From NCBI RefSeq assembly GCF_017354945.1, contig NZ_CP071503.1, forward strand, positions 4,092,001 through 4,156,000: a stretch of DNA of 64,000 bases. Reading direction: 5' to 3'. This document shows, piece by piece, positions 51,377 through 64,000 of the stretch; the first letter of the stretch is position 1, and every line of letters begins with the position of its first letter. Position numbers and translations under genes: made by a program. The stretch comes from Shewanella avicenniae. GTDB lineage: Bacteria; Pseudomonadota; Gammaproteobacteria; Enterobacterales; Shewanellaceae. A model generated the notes under the pieces. The model was not told the DNA's origin, ran no database searches, and was given only the letters and a program-made list of their open reading frames with translations.

Positions 51377-52753
51377 TTGGAGCAGCCCACTAAAATCAGC
51401 TGGGATCAGTCAATGATCGAGAAGTACAACTACAGCGGTCCGCGTTATACCTCATATCCGACGGCGCTGGAGTTTGATGATTCCTTCACTGAGGGCGATC
51501 TGCTATCGGCGATTGAACACAGCAAAAGCGACAAACTGTCGCTGTATATCCACGTGCCTTTCTGTGCCAAGCTTTGCTACTACTGTGGCTGTAATAAAAT
51601 TATTACCCGCCATCAGCACAAAGCTGACCAATACATCGAATATTTGGAAAGCGAAATCCTCAAGCGTGCACCATTGTTCAAGCGCTACAAGGTCACCCAA
51701 ATGCACTGGGGTGGCGGTACCCCAACCTTCTTAAATCCAGAGCAGATCTTGCGTTTGACCAAGTTGCTCAAAGCAAACTTTGATTTTGCAGAAGAAGGTG
51801 AATACTCCATTGAAGTTGATCCACGCGAAATCGAATTGACCATGCTGGATACCCTGAAAGAAGCCGGTTTTAACCGCATCTCTATTGGGGTTCAGGACTT
51901 CAACAAAGAAGTACAGGTCGCGGTCAACCGTGAACAAGATGAAGATTTTATCTTTGCCTTGATCAACAAAGCCAAAGCGATGGGCTTTGTGTCGACCAAC
52001 GTGGATTTGATCTACGGTTTGCCACATCAAACCCCAGAAACTTTTGCACAGACTATCCAACGTATTTTGGAGCTGTCGCCAGATCGTTTGTCAGTGTTCA
52101 ACTACGCACACTTGCCAAGCCGCTTTGCCGCGCAACGTAAGATCAAAGATGAACATCTGCCAACACCACAGCAAAAGCTGGAGATCCTGCAACACACTAT
52201 CGAAACGCTGACTGGCGCAGGCTATCAATACATCGGTATGGATCACTTTGCTAAGCCAGATGATGAATTGGCGAAATTACAACGTGAAGGTCGTCTGCAC
52301 CGCAACTTCCAAGGGTACACCACCCAAGAAGAGTGTGATCTGTTAGGTTTGGGCGTGTCATCAATCAGCCAAATCGGTGATTGCTACGCGCAAAACCAAA
52401 AAGATATCCGTCCATACTACGAAGCCATTGATGACCATGGTCATGCATTGTGGAAAGGCTGCAAACTAAACCGTGATGACGAAATCCGCCGCGCGGTGAT
52501 CAAACAGCTGATCTGCCACTTCGATTTAGATATGGCCAAGATGGATGAGAAATTGGGCATCAACTTTGAAGAGTACTTCGCAGAAGACTTGAAACTGCTG
52601 CAAACCTTCATCGATGACAAGCTCGTTACTGTCGCTGACCGCAAAATCCATGTGGGTGAAACGGGTCGTCTGCTGATCCGTAACATCTGTATCTGTTTTG
52701 ACGTGTATTTCCGCGAAAAAGCGCGCCAGCAACAGTTCTCTCGCGTTATCTAA
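51377..52753 (+). CDS. hemN: Oxygen-independent coproporphyrinogen III oxidase
   Basis: A 458-residue radical-SAM enzyme that decarboxylates coproporphyrinogen III to protoporphyrinogen IX without oxygen. Cys63, Cys67 and Cys70 (CAKLCYYC) bind the 4Fe-4S cluster, with Cys72 also conserved, and GGGTPTFL is the SAM contact. The start is TTG at 51377, supported by GGAGGA seven bases upstream; the next in-frame ATG (51413) would cut off the conserved N-terminus. It follows the yihI-DUF2489 pair after a 195-bp gap. Confidence 0.97.
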   Translation: MEQPTKISWDQSMIEKYNYSGPRYTSYPTALEFDDSFTEGDLLSAIEHSKSDKLSLYIHVPFCAKLCYYCGCNKIITRHQHKADQYIEYLESEILKRAPLFKRYKVTQMHWGGGTPTFLNPEQILRLTKLLKANFDFAEEGEYSIEVDPREIELTMLDTLKEAGFNRISIGVQDFNKEVQVAVNREQDEDFIFALINKAKAMGFVSTNVDLIYGLPHQTPETFAQTIQRILELSPDRLSVFNYAHLPSRFAAQRKIKDEHLPTPQQKLEILQHTIETLTGAGYQYIGMDHFAKPDDELAKLQREGRLHRNFQGYTTQEECDLLGLGVSSISQIGDCYAQNQKDIRPYYEAIDDHGHALWKGCKLNRDDEIRRAVIKQLICHFDLDMAKMDEKLGINFEEYFAEDLKLLQTFIDDKLVTVADRKIHVGETGRLLIRNICICFDVYFREKARQQQFSRVI

Positions 52754-52781
52754 GTGCAATAGAGAACAGTTAAGCCACATT

Positions 52782-52805
52782 AAAGCCGACCTAAGTCGGC
52801 TTTTT
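52782..52805 (+). terminator. Terminator of hemN
   Basis: AAAGCCGAC / GTCGGCTTT stem with a four-base loop and a T-run on the plus strand, 28 bases past the hemN stop. Confidence 0.85.
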
Positions 52806-52828
52806 ATTGGCAAAATTGGCATTGCTGG

Positions 52829-53827
52829 TTATGTAGATTTACGCGCGTATAACGCTTTACGTTCACTGTCCGATAAAAACGCCATCTCAACACCATTCTG
52901 CTGCAATTGTCGTAATTGGGCATCTGTCAGCAGCAACTCATGCTTGGCGATGTGATACTCATGGGCAATATCGATATTACTTACGCCCGGATCATCGGTA
53001 TTCAAGCTCACTAACAAGCCCGCATCGATAAATTGCTTCAGCGGATGAGCAGCGTACGAAGCAACTGTAGATGTTTGAATATTGCTTGTGGGGCAAGACT
53101 CTATCCCAATGCGATGTTTGGCGAGATATTCCATCAATGTGCTATCTTCCACCGCTTTCACGCCGTGGCCAATCCTCACCGCACCTAATTCATTTATTGC
53201 TTGCCAAATACTGGCTGCCCCCGCCGCTTCACCGGCATGAACCGTCACTTGCAAGCCCGCATCACGCGCTTTTTTGAAATGATCGTTAAACAGTTTACCA
53301 GGGAAACCCAACTCATCACCGGCCAAATCGACAGCAACTAACCCTTGATGGCAACCCAACAGTGCGGTCATCTCGTCTAAACAAGCTTGCTGGCCAAAGG
53401 TGCGCGATAAAATACCAATCAACTTCACTTGGGTGTTGAAGTCACGCATACCGGCGTTGGTACCATCAATCACCGCTTCCACCACGGCTTGCAGCGGCAA
53501 CTTATGGTTCATCGCCATATAGTAAGGGCTGAAACGCAACTCGGCGTAATCTAAGCCTGATTGCGCCACATCTTCCACGTTCTCATAGGCGACACGGCGC
53601 ACCGCATCTAAATCGGCCAACACGGCCACCATCCAATCTAATTTGGCTAAAAAACCTAATAAATCTGCTTCTTTTCCTTGAATTTGCACATGTGGCGCCA
53701 GCGCTGCTGCCGAGCTCGCAGGCAATTGAATGCCATGTTGTTGACCCAGTTCCCAAATCGTTCCAATGCGGACGTTACCGTCCAAATGTCGGTGCAAATC
53801 CACCAACGGGATAGAAGTATCAATCAT
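52829..53827 (-). CDS. add: Adenosine deaminase
   Basis: A 332-residue zinc hydrolase that converts adenosine to inosine in purine salvage. His12 and His14 in LHRHLDG bind zinc, TVHAGEAAG holds a further zinc histidine and the substrate contact, and SLNTDDPGVSN carries the catalytic Asp pair. The frame continues 32 codons upstream, but the ATG at 53827 gives the usual length and N-terminus. Single gene convergent with hemN. Confidence 0.95.
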   Translation of the reverse strand: MIDTSIPLVDLHRHLDGNVRIGTIWELGQQHGIQLPASSAAALAPHVQIQGKEADLLGFLAKLDWMVAVLADLDAVRRVAYENVEDVAQSGLDYAELRFSPYYMAMNHKLPLQAVVEAVIDGTNAGMRDFNTQVKLIGILSRTFGQQACLDEMTALLGCHQGLVAVDLAGDELGFPGKLFNDHFKKARDAGLQVTVHAGEAAGAASIWQAINELGAVRIGHGVKAVEDSTLMEYLAKHRIGIESCPTSNIQTSTVASYAAHPLKQFIDAGLLVSLNTDDPGVSNIDIAHEYHIAKHELLLTDAQLRQLQQNGVEMAFLSDSERKALYARKST

Positions 53828-53939
53828 AAAAAAAGCCTCGTTCGCGTTACCTGCGTTATTCGGATTTGGTAGTGGTAACTGCCTTATTCTAGCATGGCTG
53901 CAATACGACTCTATGATTGCCAATGTTACAAAAGCCAGG

Positions 53940-53956
53940 GGCTGACTTAGTCAGCC
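53940..53956. repeat. Short perfect hairpin GGCTGAC / GTCAGCC
   Basis: Seven-base arms with loop TTA, between add and the hydrolase gene. No T-run follows. The same GTCAGCC core recurs in the hairpin at 57734-57759. Confidence 0.4.
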
Positions 53957-54083
53957 AGAACACAGTGCTGATTAGCGAATCTCAACTCTATCAATATCAA
54001 TGAATTAATCTAGCGAATCAGCAATGATGGACCAAATGCTGATATGCTTTATTGAGAGAGTGGAACCCAATTTAGGAGGTATC

Positions 54084-55034
54084 GTGGGGAAGTTTCGCAG
54101 TAAATATGACCATCCGATATCAGAGACGGTCTTAGCTGAATTTTGGCAACAGGTCGGTGAAACATCACTAACACTGGCTGATGGCCATACAATGTCCTAC
54201 TGCTTTATCGAACATCCAAACCACAACAAAGTTGTGGTGATCAGCAATGGTCGCGTCGAGAGCTACCTCAAATATATGGAGGTCATCTACGATCTGTACC
54301 AGCAAGGATTCAGTGTTTACGCCGCCGATCATGTTGGACAAGGGCTTTCAAGCAGACTCGCAACCAATACGCATATGGGCCATATTGACAGTTTCGAGCG
54401 ATATGTCGCGCATCTTGGCCAATTTATCAATGAGATAGTGCTGCCACAGCAACATTCGCAACGCTATCTATTGGGACATTCGATGGGATGTGCCATTGCC
54501 GCCCTGTATTTGGAACACCAACATCATCATTTTAGTGCTGCGGCATTTTGTGCACCTATGTTTGGCATTAAGTTACCCCTGCCCAAACCTTGGGTTGAAT
54601 GGCTGGCAAATAGGTTAAATTGTTATGCGCCCGGCAAAGAGCCAAATTATATTCTGGGCGGACAGGATTACCATGCCAAGCCATTTTATGGCAATCCGCT
54701 AACGCATAGCCGCCAACGATACGCACGCTTATTAGCCCTGTACCAGCAAGTACCGCAAATACAACTCGGTTCACCGACCAACCAATGGCTCGTTGAGGCA
54801 ATTCCTGCCGCGGAAAGAGCATTGCAGGCGGCGAAGCAGCTCCCCATACCGACATTGATCTTACAAGCGGGCAAAGATTGCGTGGTAGATAACGATTCGC
54901 AGTGGCGAGTGCGTGGCCCACACACTCAACTGCAACAAATTGCTGATGCGCGACATGAAATCCTGATTGAACATGATTACTGTCGTTCGAAGGGACTAAA
55001 GCTCATTTTGGACTGGTTTAATATTGGAAACTAA
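54084..55034 (+). CDS. Alpha/beta hydrolase, lysophospholipase-like
   Basis: A roughly 316-residue alpha/beta hydrolase resembling PldB-type lysophospholipases. GHSMGCAIAA is the nucleophile elbow, DHVGQGLSSR follows strand 4, and the C-terminal IPTLILQAGKDCVVD and RHEIL hold the catalytic Asp and His. The GTG at 54084 is preferred because AGGAGGT lies just before it (somewhat close, four bases); an ATG at 54024 lacks a ribosome-binding site. It overlaps the convergent diguanylate cyclase/phosphodiesterase gene by 39 bases at its 3' end. It likely hydrolyses lysophospholipids or monoglycerides. Confidence 0.82.
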   Translation: MGKFRSKYDHPISETVLAEFWQQVGETSLTLADGHTMSYCFIEHPNHNKVVVISNGRVESYLKYMEVIYDLYQQGFSVYAADHVGQGLSSRLATNTHMGHIDSFERYVAHLGQFINEIVLPQQHSQRYLLGHSMGCAIAALYLEHQHHHFSAAAFCAPMFGIKLPLPKPWVEWLANRLNCYAPGKEPNYILGGQDYHAKPFYGNPLTHSRQRYARLLALYQQVPQIQLGSPTNQWLVEAIPAAERALQAAKQLPIPTLILQAGKDCVVDNDSQWRVRGPHTQLQQIADARHEILIEHDYCRSKGLKLILDWFNIGN

Positions 55035-57494
55035 CTGACGCACCTCGCCAGCGCGAGGCAACAATCGAGCAAACTCAGCTGCAGGAAGTGGCTTACTCCA
55101 CATATAACCTTGGAACCAATCACATTGCTGGCTCTTGAGGTAGGTGTGTTGCTCCTCGGTCTCAACGCCTTCAGCCACCACATCTAACTTCATTGCATGC
55201 GCCATCTCAATAATGGCTTTCACCAAGGTTTTACCCTTCTCACCTTTGCCAATATTGCGCACGAATGCCGCATCAATTTTTAGTCGAGAAAGTGGCAAAT
55301 GCTGCAGATAGCTTAATGAAGAATATCCGGTACCAAAGTCATCAATTGCAATGGTAAATCCTGCTTGTTGCAACTCGGTAAAGCGCGCCTTAATCAGCGA
55401 TAGATCAGTTAAAAACAGGTGTTCGGTTAACTCCAGCTCAAAGGCTCTCGGGGTTAACTGTCGGCCTTTAATTTGCACTAACAGGCTTTCGACAAACTTA
55501 GGATCATTAAACTGACGCGCACTGATATTAATCGAGATTTTGGGCAGCTCTCTTTCAGCGTTTTGTTGTACGAACTCACAAACGTCTTTTAACACCCAGC
55601 GAGTCAGGTTATCAATCAAACCAAATCGCTCTGCCACAGGAATAAAATCAGCAGGGGAAATAAACCCATATTGTGGATGACGCCAACGCAACAAGGCTTC
55701 AGCGCCGGACAGAATGCCATGCTCATCCACTATCGGTTGATAATAGAGTTCTAATTCGTGTCGCTCGATGGCATCGCGCAGATCGTTTTGAATAATAAGT
55801 TGCGTGTTTACCTGATGCTCCATTTCAGCCGAATAGATAACGCAGTTATCACGTCCACGCTCTTTGGCATCAAACATGGCCATATCAGCACAACGCATCA
55901 ACTCACCGGCGGTACTGACTTGCCCAGGACGAAGTAAATCAATCCCGATACTCGCTGAAATATGCAATTTATGCCCGTTGATCACCAAGCTCTGAGAGAT
56001 GCTTTGACGAATATCCCCCGCGAGAGCAAAGGCTAACTCACGGGCTTCTTCTTCTGATTGGCCGGCATCTTCGAGCACTAATGAAAATTCATCAGCGCCT
56101 AATCGCGCCAACAAGCTATCACCAGCAGTTTCGGCTAAACGCTTGCTGATCTGCACCAACAAACTATCACCGGATTTATGCCCTAGCGCATCATTAACGA
56201 CTTTAAAGTTATCGAGGTCGATAACAAATACCGCGCTATATTTCATTCGATCATGTTGTGCACATAAACGGCTGAGCGCCTGATTCAAATGTGCTCTATT
56301 GGCTAAATTTGTCAGCGGATCATGACTGGCTAAAAATGCTAACGCATGCTGATTTTGAATATCATCGGAAACATCGGCGAGGTAACCCAACATCCGCGTC
56401 GGGCGACCATTGATGTCCCATGCCACAATCATCCCACGATTCTTAACCCAGAGGTAATGACCGTCCTTATGTTGCAACCGATGCAGCGAATCATACTCAT
56501 CAGCTTTACCATCTAAATATTCTTGCAAGACCTCGAACGCAATCGCTTTATCTTCTGGGTGCAACAACTGGCGCCAAACCTTAGCATCAGGGTCAAGCTC
56601 TGTTGGCGAATAACCCAAAATTTCCTTCCAGCGGTTGGAGAAAAATACGCGGCCTTTCACAATGTCCCAATCCCACAAACCATTACGATTGCCATCTACC
56701 GCAAACAGCCAACGCTGTTCATTATCACGAATACGATCAATCAAGCGTTTCCGATGGGAATGTAATGAATCAATTGAAGCTAATAATTCGTCGAATATTG
56801 AGAGTGGTAACTTAGCCGAGGTGCGCGGAGAAGACGCTTGTGCCACCTTAGTTAACACACGAACAGGCTTAAAAATGTAGTGATTTGCCGCCAGTGCAAT
56901 TAATGCAAGCAGCCCTGAAATGACGAAAAATAAAGTTATAAAGTGCTGATTAAATTCATCCTCTGCAACCAGAGCAGATTGATGATAATCGGACTCGACA
57001 TAGATCAACTTTACAATGTGGTAGACGTCATCGGATTTTGATGACACCGGGTAATAAAACCGGCTCACAAATGCGGCTTCATCTACCCGAGAAATCGGCA
57101 ATTGCGACTGATAAACGGTTTTGGCTAGTTCAACAGAATAGCTTTCAAAGGCTTCGGCAACGGGCATGTCTAACCAGAGCGAATGGTTAGCAAACCTTAC
57201 AGAATCATCGTCATCAACGAACACAACCGAAACAGCCCCCGGAAGCGATGACAAATAGTTCAACTCTTCTTCGATTCGCTTATCATCTTGATTAAGGACT
57301 GACTTAGTTAAAACGCTAGTCGAACGCGTCAGCTGCTTTTGCCAGAATTGATTAGCTTGTTGAGTAGCGCCCGCAACAGAATCTGATTGACCAACGAAAT
57401 AGACAGCCGCAAACAACCCGAAATATAAAAGAATAAAACCGACTACGAAAAATAGAGGTCTATCCCGCCACGCTAGATTCAAGACGGCCTCCAC
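54996..57494 (-). CDS. Membrane PAS-GGDEF-EAL cyclic-di-GMP signalling protein
   Basis: An 832-residue inner-membrane sensor. Transmembrane segments lie at about 14-35 and 186-207 with a periplasmic sensor region between. A PAS domain covers about 255-380, followed by GGDEF (390-550) and EAL (570-815). The GGDEF signature reads GADEF at 466-470, a variant that may lower cyclase activity. EAL is intact at 599-601, with DDFGTGYSSL and VVAEGVET further on, so phosphodiesterase activity (c-di-GMP to pGpG) is expected. It probably acts on motility or biofilm switching. Its 3' end overlaps the convergent hydrolase gene by 39 bp. Confidence 0.93.
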   Translation of the reverse strand: MEAVLNLAWRDRPLFFVVGFILLYFGLFAAVYFVGQSDSVAGATQQANQFWQKQLTRSTSVLTKSVLNQDDKRIEEELNYLSSLPGAVSVVFVDDDDSVRFANHSLWLDMPVAEAFESYSVELAKTVYQSQLPISRVDEAAFVSRFYYPVSSKSDDVYHIVKLIYVESDYHQSALVAEDEFNQHFITLFFVISGLLALIALAANHYIFKPVRVLTKVAQASSPRTSAKLPLSIFDELLASIDSLHSHRKRLIDRIRDNEQRWLFAVDGNRNGLWDWDIVKGRVFFSNRWKEILGYSPTELDPDAKVWRQLLHPEDKAIAFEVLQEYLDGKADEYDSLHRLQHKDGHYLWVKNRGMIVAWDINGRPTRMLGYLADVSDDIQNQHALAFLASHDPLTNLANRAHLNQALSRLCAQHDRMKYSAVFVIDLDNFKVVNDALGHKSGDSLLVQISKRLAETAGDSLLARLGADEFSLVLEDAGQSEEEARELAFALAGDIRQSISQSLVINGHKLHISASIGIDLLRPGQVSTAGELMRCADMAMFDAKERGRDNCVIYSAEMEHQVNTQLIIQNDLRDAIERHELELYYQPIVDEHGILSGAEALLRWRHPQYGFISPADFIPVAERFGLIDNLTRWVLKDVCEFVQQNAERELPKISINISARQFNDPKFVESLLVQIKGRQLTPRAFELELTEHLFLTDLSLIKARFTELQQAGFTIAIDDFGTGYSSLSYLQHLPLSRLKIDAAFVRNIGKGEKGKTLVKAIIEMAHAMKLDVVAEGVETEEQHTYLKSQQCDWFQGYMWSKPLPAAEFARLLPRAGEVRQLVSNIKPVQNEL

Positions 57495-57835
57495 AAGGCA
57501 AAGGAAAAGTCTCTAGATGAATTCACACTATAAGCGAGAACAGAGCCTAGCTCAAAGTGCGATAACCTGAATATGACGAATAGTAAATAATGTAAATTAT
57601 CACAGAGTTACCGACTCTATATTGATGAACATAGCATAATCAGTTGAAAAAACAGCGATCAGTAATGTAAACGATCTAAAACAGATTTTCCCTTTGATTA
57701 CAGTTGCTAATCATCATATTAGGCGGGGAGCTGAGTCAGCCAAACATAATTGGCTGACTAGGTAATCTCGGATAAATTAACTAGCCCCCTTAGACGTAGT
57801 TGGTGACTTTGGAATACGGATAAACGGAAAGCAAA
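57495..57835. other. Intergenic region between the c-di-GMP gene and the rRNA operon
   Basis: About 340 bp without a gene. It contains a nine-base-pair hairpin AGTCAGCCA/TGGCTGACT at 57734-57759 with no T-run on either strand. It should carry the promoter of the c-di-GMP gene, but I could not assign one with confidence. Confidence 0.5.
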
Positions 57836-57862
57836 AAGGCCACCCGTTTGGGTGGCCTTCTC
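57836..57862 (-). terminator. rRNA operon terminator
   Basis: AAGGCCACCC / GGGTGGCCTT stem with a four-base loop; on the minus strand it is followed by five T residues. It lies just past the 5S gene. Confidence 0.9.
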
Positions 57863-57870
57863 TAATTAGG

Positions 57871-57989
57871 CGTCTGGCGATGACCTACTCTCACATGGGG
57901 AAACCCCACACTACCATCGGCGCGATTGTGTTTCACTTCTGAGTTCGGGATGGGATCAGGTGGGACCACAATGCTATTGTCACCAGACA
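57871..57989 (-). rRNA. rrf: 5S ribosomal RNA
   Basis: About 119 nt matching the E. coli 5S pattern: 5' TGTCTGGTGAC, the central CCGAACTCAGAAGTGAAAC and the pairing 3' end GCCAGACGC. It follows the 23S gene on the minus strand after a spacer of about 135 bp with no tRNA. End positions may be off by a base or two. Confidence 0.96.
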
Positions 57990-58123
57990 AATTCTTTTCT
58001 GCTCTCGCCTTCTAGGCAAAAACAAGTAATTCGGAAAGCTGCTTTCTTTTAGTAGTTCGTTCTCATACTTCAAATCAAGTATTTCTTTATTCATCAAGGT
58101 TCACCAAAACCCATCGGGGTTGT

Positions 58124-61013
<2,890 letters not shown>

Positions 61014-61280
61014 ATACAACCCGGATGAGTTTCCTCGACCGAATCGTATGCACGACCCATATGGTTTGTTTTCGCCTTGATTGTGTCCTTTCGAACACAT
61101 GAATATCCAAAACACTTGATTGAAGTATTTTGAGAACTCAATTTCGATTAAATATCACTATTTAATCTCTACTATCAGCTTTCCAAATTGTTAAAGAGCA
61201 CATTAGTTAACAAGAACTAATGACTTGCTTCATCAGCAAGCAATCTGTGTGAACACTCATCAAATCGTATATCGCTTAGG
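61014..61280 (-). other. 16S-23S spacer without tRNA
   Basis: About 267 bp containing a boxA antitermination element (TGCTCTTTAACAAT on the minus strand, 61200-61187) and the sequences that pair with the flanks of 16S and 23S. No tRNA-like cloverleaf or CCA end is present on either strand, so this operon lacks the tRNA-Ile/Ala or tRNA-Glu found in many spacers. Confidence 0.8.
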
Positions 61281-62822
<1,542 letters not shown>

Positions 62823-62930
62823 GAAAGTTTTGACTCTAATGAATTCTGTTCGTATGAACACTCTTCATAAAGTCGATAAATCGTTGTCGATATATCAACC
62901 TGAGAGTGCCCACACAGATTGCTTGATAAC

Positions 62931-62943
62931 TTGTTAAAGAGCA
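62931..62943 (-). promoter_or_regulatory. rrn leader boxA
   Basis: TGCTCTTTAACAA on the minus strand, the antitermination boxA element, about 110 bases upstream of the 16S 5' end. The same element recurs in the 16S-23S spacer. Confidence 0.85.
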
Positions 62944-62976
62944 CCCTGAAGAACTCGCTTCAGGTCAGGGCTGCGT

Positions 62977-63004
62977 ATTCTACACCTCCCCGTTCAGGCG
63001 TCAA
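62977..63004 (-). promoter_or_regulatory. rRNA promoter P2
   Basis: TTGACG at 63004-62999 and TAGAAT at 62982-62977 on the minus strand with a 16-bp spacer, followed by a GC-rich start region (ACGC). This is the arrangement of a downstream rrn P2 promoter. Confidence 0.8.
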
Positions 63005-63100
63005 GCTTGATTTCAAACTTATTTTCGCCTTGCGATGAGTCATCCTCATCACCACCTCAACCGCCTTTGCTTTCGCGCTGTGCCGTCTCAGTGGGTGCGC

Positions 63101-63128
63101 ATTATAGGGCGACAAAAACCCCTTGCAA
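63101..63128 (-). promoter_or_regulatory. rRNA promoter P1
   Basis: TTGCAA at 63128-63123 and a perfect TATAAT at 63106-63101 on the minus strand with a 16-bp spacer and a GCGC discriminator, the pattern of growth-rate- and ppGpp-controlled rrn P1 promoters. An AT-rich stretch just upstream (63129-63160) may be an UP element. Confidence 0.88.
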
Positions 63129-63353
63129 GTGCTATTTGCAATAAAATTTTCGACTGCTCAAGATTCCATCCAACTGGAAAAATATGCGGCGTTTTATGTA
63201 TAAGAAACCAGCGCAGAGGGCAAAAATCACCCGTTGATAAAGTGTAGACGATATTTTTATTGTTGCTGCTAATTTTAAATTCGCTGTGCTGTGTTTTTTT
63301 TCCTTGTTAGGATTGTGGCTAACTTTCGCTTTTTTGAACGATTAGGACAAATC

Positions 63354-63704
63354 ATGAAAGGTTGGATATTGATAGCCATCGCTGCTGGGGTCATTTACTA
63401 CCTCGCAACGCGCACCGACAAGCTGGACGAGCCCATCGCTCAAACAGAGGCCATGCTCAATAAGATTGAGCGTAAGTTAGATGCGATGACGGGCACCCAG
63501 ATTATTCGTATAGATAAGAAGAAGGCACAACTTAAAGCATCTATAGGTGAGCGCTTGTCCGGTACTGAATTAACTGAACTTGATTCGATTCTGAGTTCTG
63601 CAGATAGCTTTAGCGAATTTAAAGATGAGTACTGCCAAGCCAATGTGTCATCACACCCAGTTTTCAGCAGAGATAATTTGCAGTTCATTTGCGATAATCT
63701 CTGA
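63354..63704 (+). CDS. Small membrane-anchored hypothetical protein
   Basis: A 116-residue protein with one N-terminal transmembrane segment (about residues 3-18) followed by a charged helical region (LDEPIAQTEAMLNKIERKLD) that may form a coiled coil. The ATG at 63354 has TTAGGA nearby; the frame continues 21 codons upstream. I do not recognise the family. It is 30 bases before menB on the same strand and may be co-transcribed. Confidence 0.72.
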   Translation: MKGWILIAIAAGVIYYLATRTDKLDEPIAQTEAMLNKIERKLDAMTGTQIIRIDKKKAQLKASIGERLSGTELTELDSILSSADSFSEFKDEYCQANVSSHPVFSRDNLQFICDNL

Positions 63705-63734
63705 CATTATGTTCCTAGGTAACAGGATTTAGTT

Positions 63735-64000
63735 ATGTCTCGTTTTGTATCCGATATTTTTGATGCCGACCTTTGGGATGAAGTCCCTGGGTTTGAGTTC
63801 GAAGATATTACTTATCACCGCGCTAAGGCCCACGGCACAGTGCGCATTGCCATTGACCGTCCCGATTGTTTAAACGCTTTTCGTCCTAAAACGGTTGATG
63901 AGCTTTATATCGCACTCGACCATGCGCGCCAGTGGTCAGATGTAGGCAGTGTACTCTTAACCGGTAACGGGCCATCGAAGAAAGGCCAATGGTCATTCTC
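63735..64000 (+). CDS. menB: 1,4-dihydroxy-2-naphthoyl-CoA synthase, partial
   Basis: The first 88 residues of a crotonase-family enzyme; the rest is beyond the window. The opening FEDITYHR, then IAIDRPDCLNAFRPKTVDELYIALDHAR and VLLTGNGPS, matches MenB-type naphthoate synthases, which close the naphthoquinone ring from O-succinylbenzoyl-CoA in menaquinone synthesis. An AGGA element precedes the ATG. The active-site residues further on cannot be seen. Menaquinone fits an anaerobically respiring organism. Confidence 0.85.
   Translation, partial: MSRFVSDIFDADLWDEVPGFEFEDITYHRAKAHGTVRIAIDRPDCLNAFRPKTVDELYIALDHARQWSDVGSVLLTGNGPSKKGQWSF

Noticed and set aside
61014..61280. tRNA gene in the 16S-23S spacer
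   Set aside because: No cloverleaf, anticodon stem or T-loop sequence (GGTTCGA) on the minus strand.

Overview
The window reads as a chromosomal segment of a gammaproteobacterium, most likely Shewanella or a close relative. Three things point there: the polA - Spot 42 - engB - CsrC-type RNA - yihI - hemN neighbourhood, the kbl-tdh and waaA-kdkA gene pairs, and a complete 16S-23S-5S rRNA operon with gammaproteobacterial leader and boxA signals. I see no prophage, insertion sequence, integron or CRISPR array. Genus assignment is inference; the 16S sequence in the window would settle it.

Layout. 1-5.0 kb: two short-chain dehydrogenases, a LysR regulator and a two-subunit molybdenum hydroxylase (Tat-exported large subunit plus 2Fe-2S subunit). 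5.2-7.0 kb: mtnC (methionine salvage) and pbpG (murein endopeptidase). 7.1-10.6 kb: a TAXI-type TRAP transporter operon (binding protein, 4TM/12TM fused permease, DUF1850 protein). 11.2-13.0 kb: a long-chain acyl-CoA ligase with a FadR-type palindrome next to its probable -35 element. 13.3-22.5 kb: a five-gene, one-direction cluster of circularly permuted ATP-grasp, alpha-E and transglutaminase-like proteins, the most unusual enzyme set here. 22.8-29.0 kb: two divergent ABC systems, one with a YtrA-type GntR regulator and one coupled to an exported TAP-like hydrolase and a 53-residue membrane protein. 29.0-37.7 kb: coaD, a yjbEFGH/gfc-like exopolysaccharide operon, and lipopolysaccharide core/Kdo genes (heptosyltransferase-like, kdkA, waaA) with a TetR gene. 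37.9-44 kb: kbl-tdh, glpE-glpG, an M1 peptidase lipoprotein and elbB. 44.4-52.8 kb: polA, Spot 42, a candidate further small RNA, engB, cytochrome c4, a CsrB/CsrC-family RNA, a methyltransferase-like protein, yihI, a DUF2489 protein and hemN. 52.8-57.5 kb: adenosine deaminase, a lysophospholipase-like hydrolase and a membrane PAS-GGDEF-EAL protein. 57.8-63.1 kb: rRNA operon on the minus strand with tandem promoters. 63.3-64 kb: a small membrane protein and the start of menB.

How it works together. Much of the window is core chromosome: replication/repair (polA), ribosome assembly GTPases and their modulators (engB, yihI), haem synthesis, menaquinone synthesis and rRNA. Post-transcriptional control is concentrated at 47.3-49.4 kb, with Spot 42, a CsrA-sequestering RNA and a possible third RNA. 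Cell-surface functions cluster at 29.7-37 kb.

The best candidates for something poorly described are the duplicated ATP-grasp/alpha-E/transglutaminase cluster, the unassigned terminator-ended transcript at about 47.49-47.62 kb, and the palindrome-rich control region plus coding minisatellite of the yjbE-like gene.
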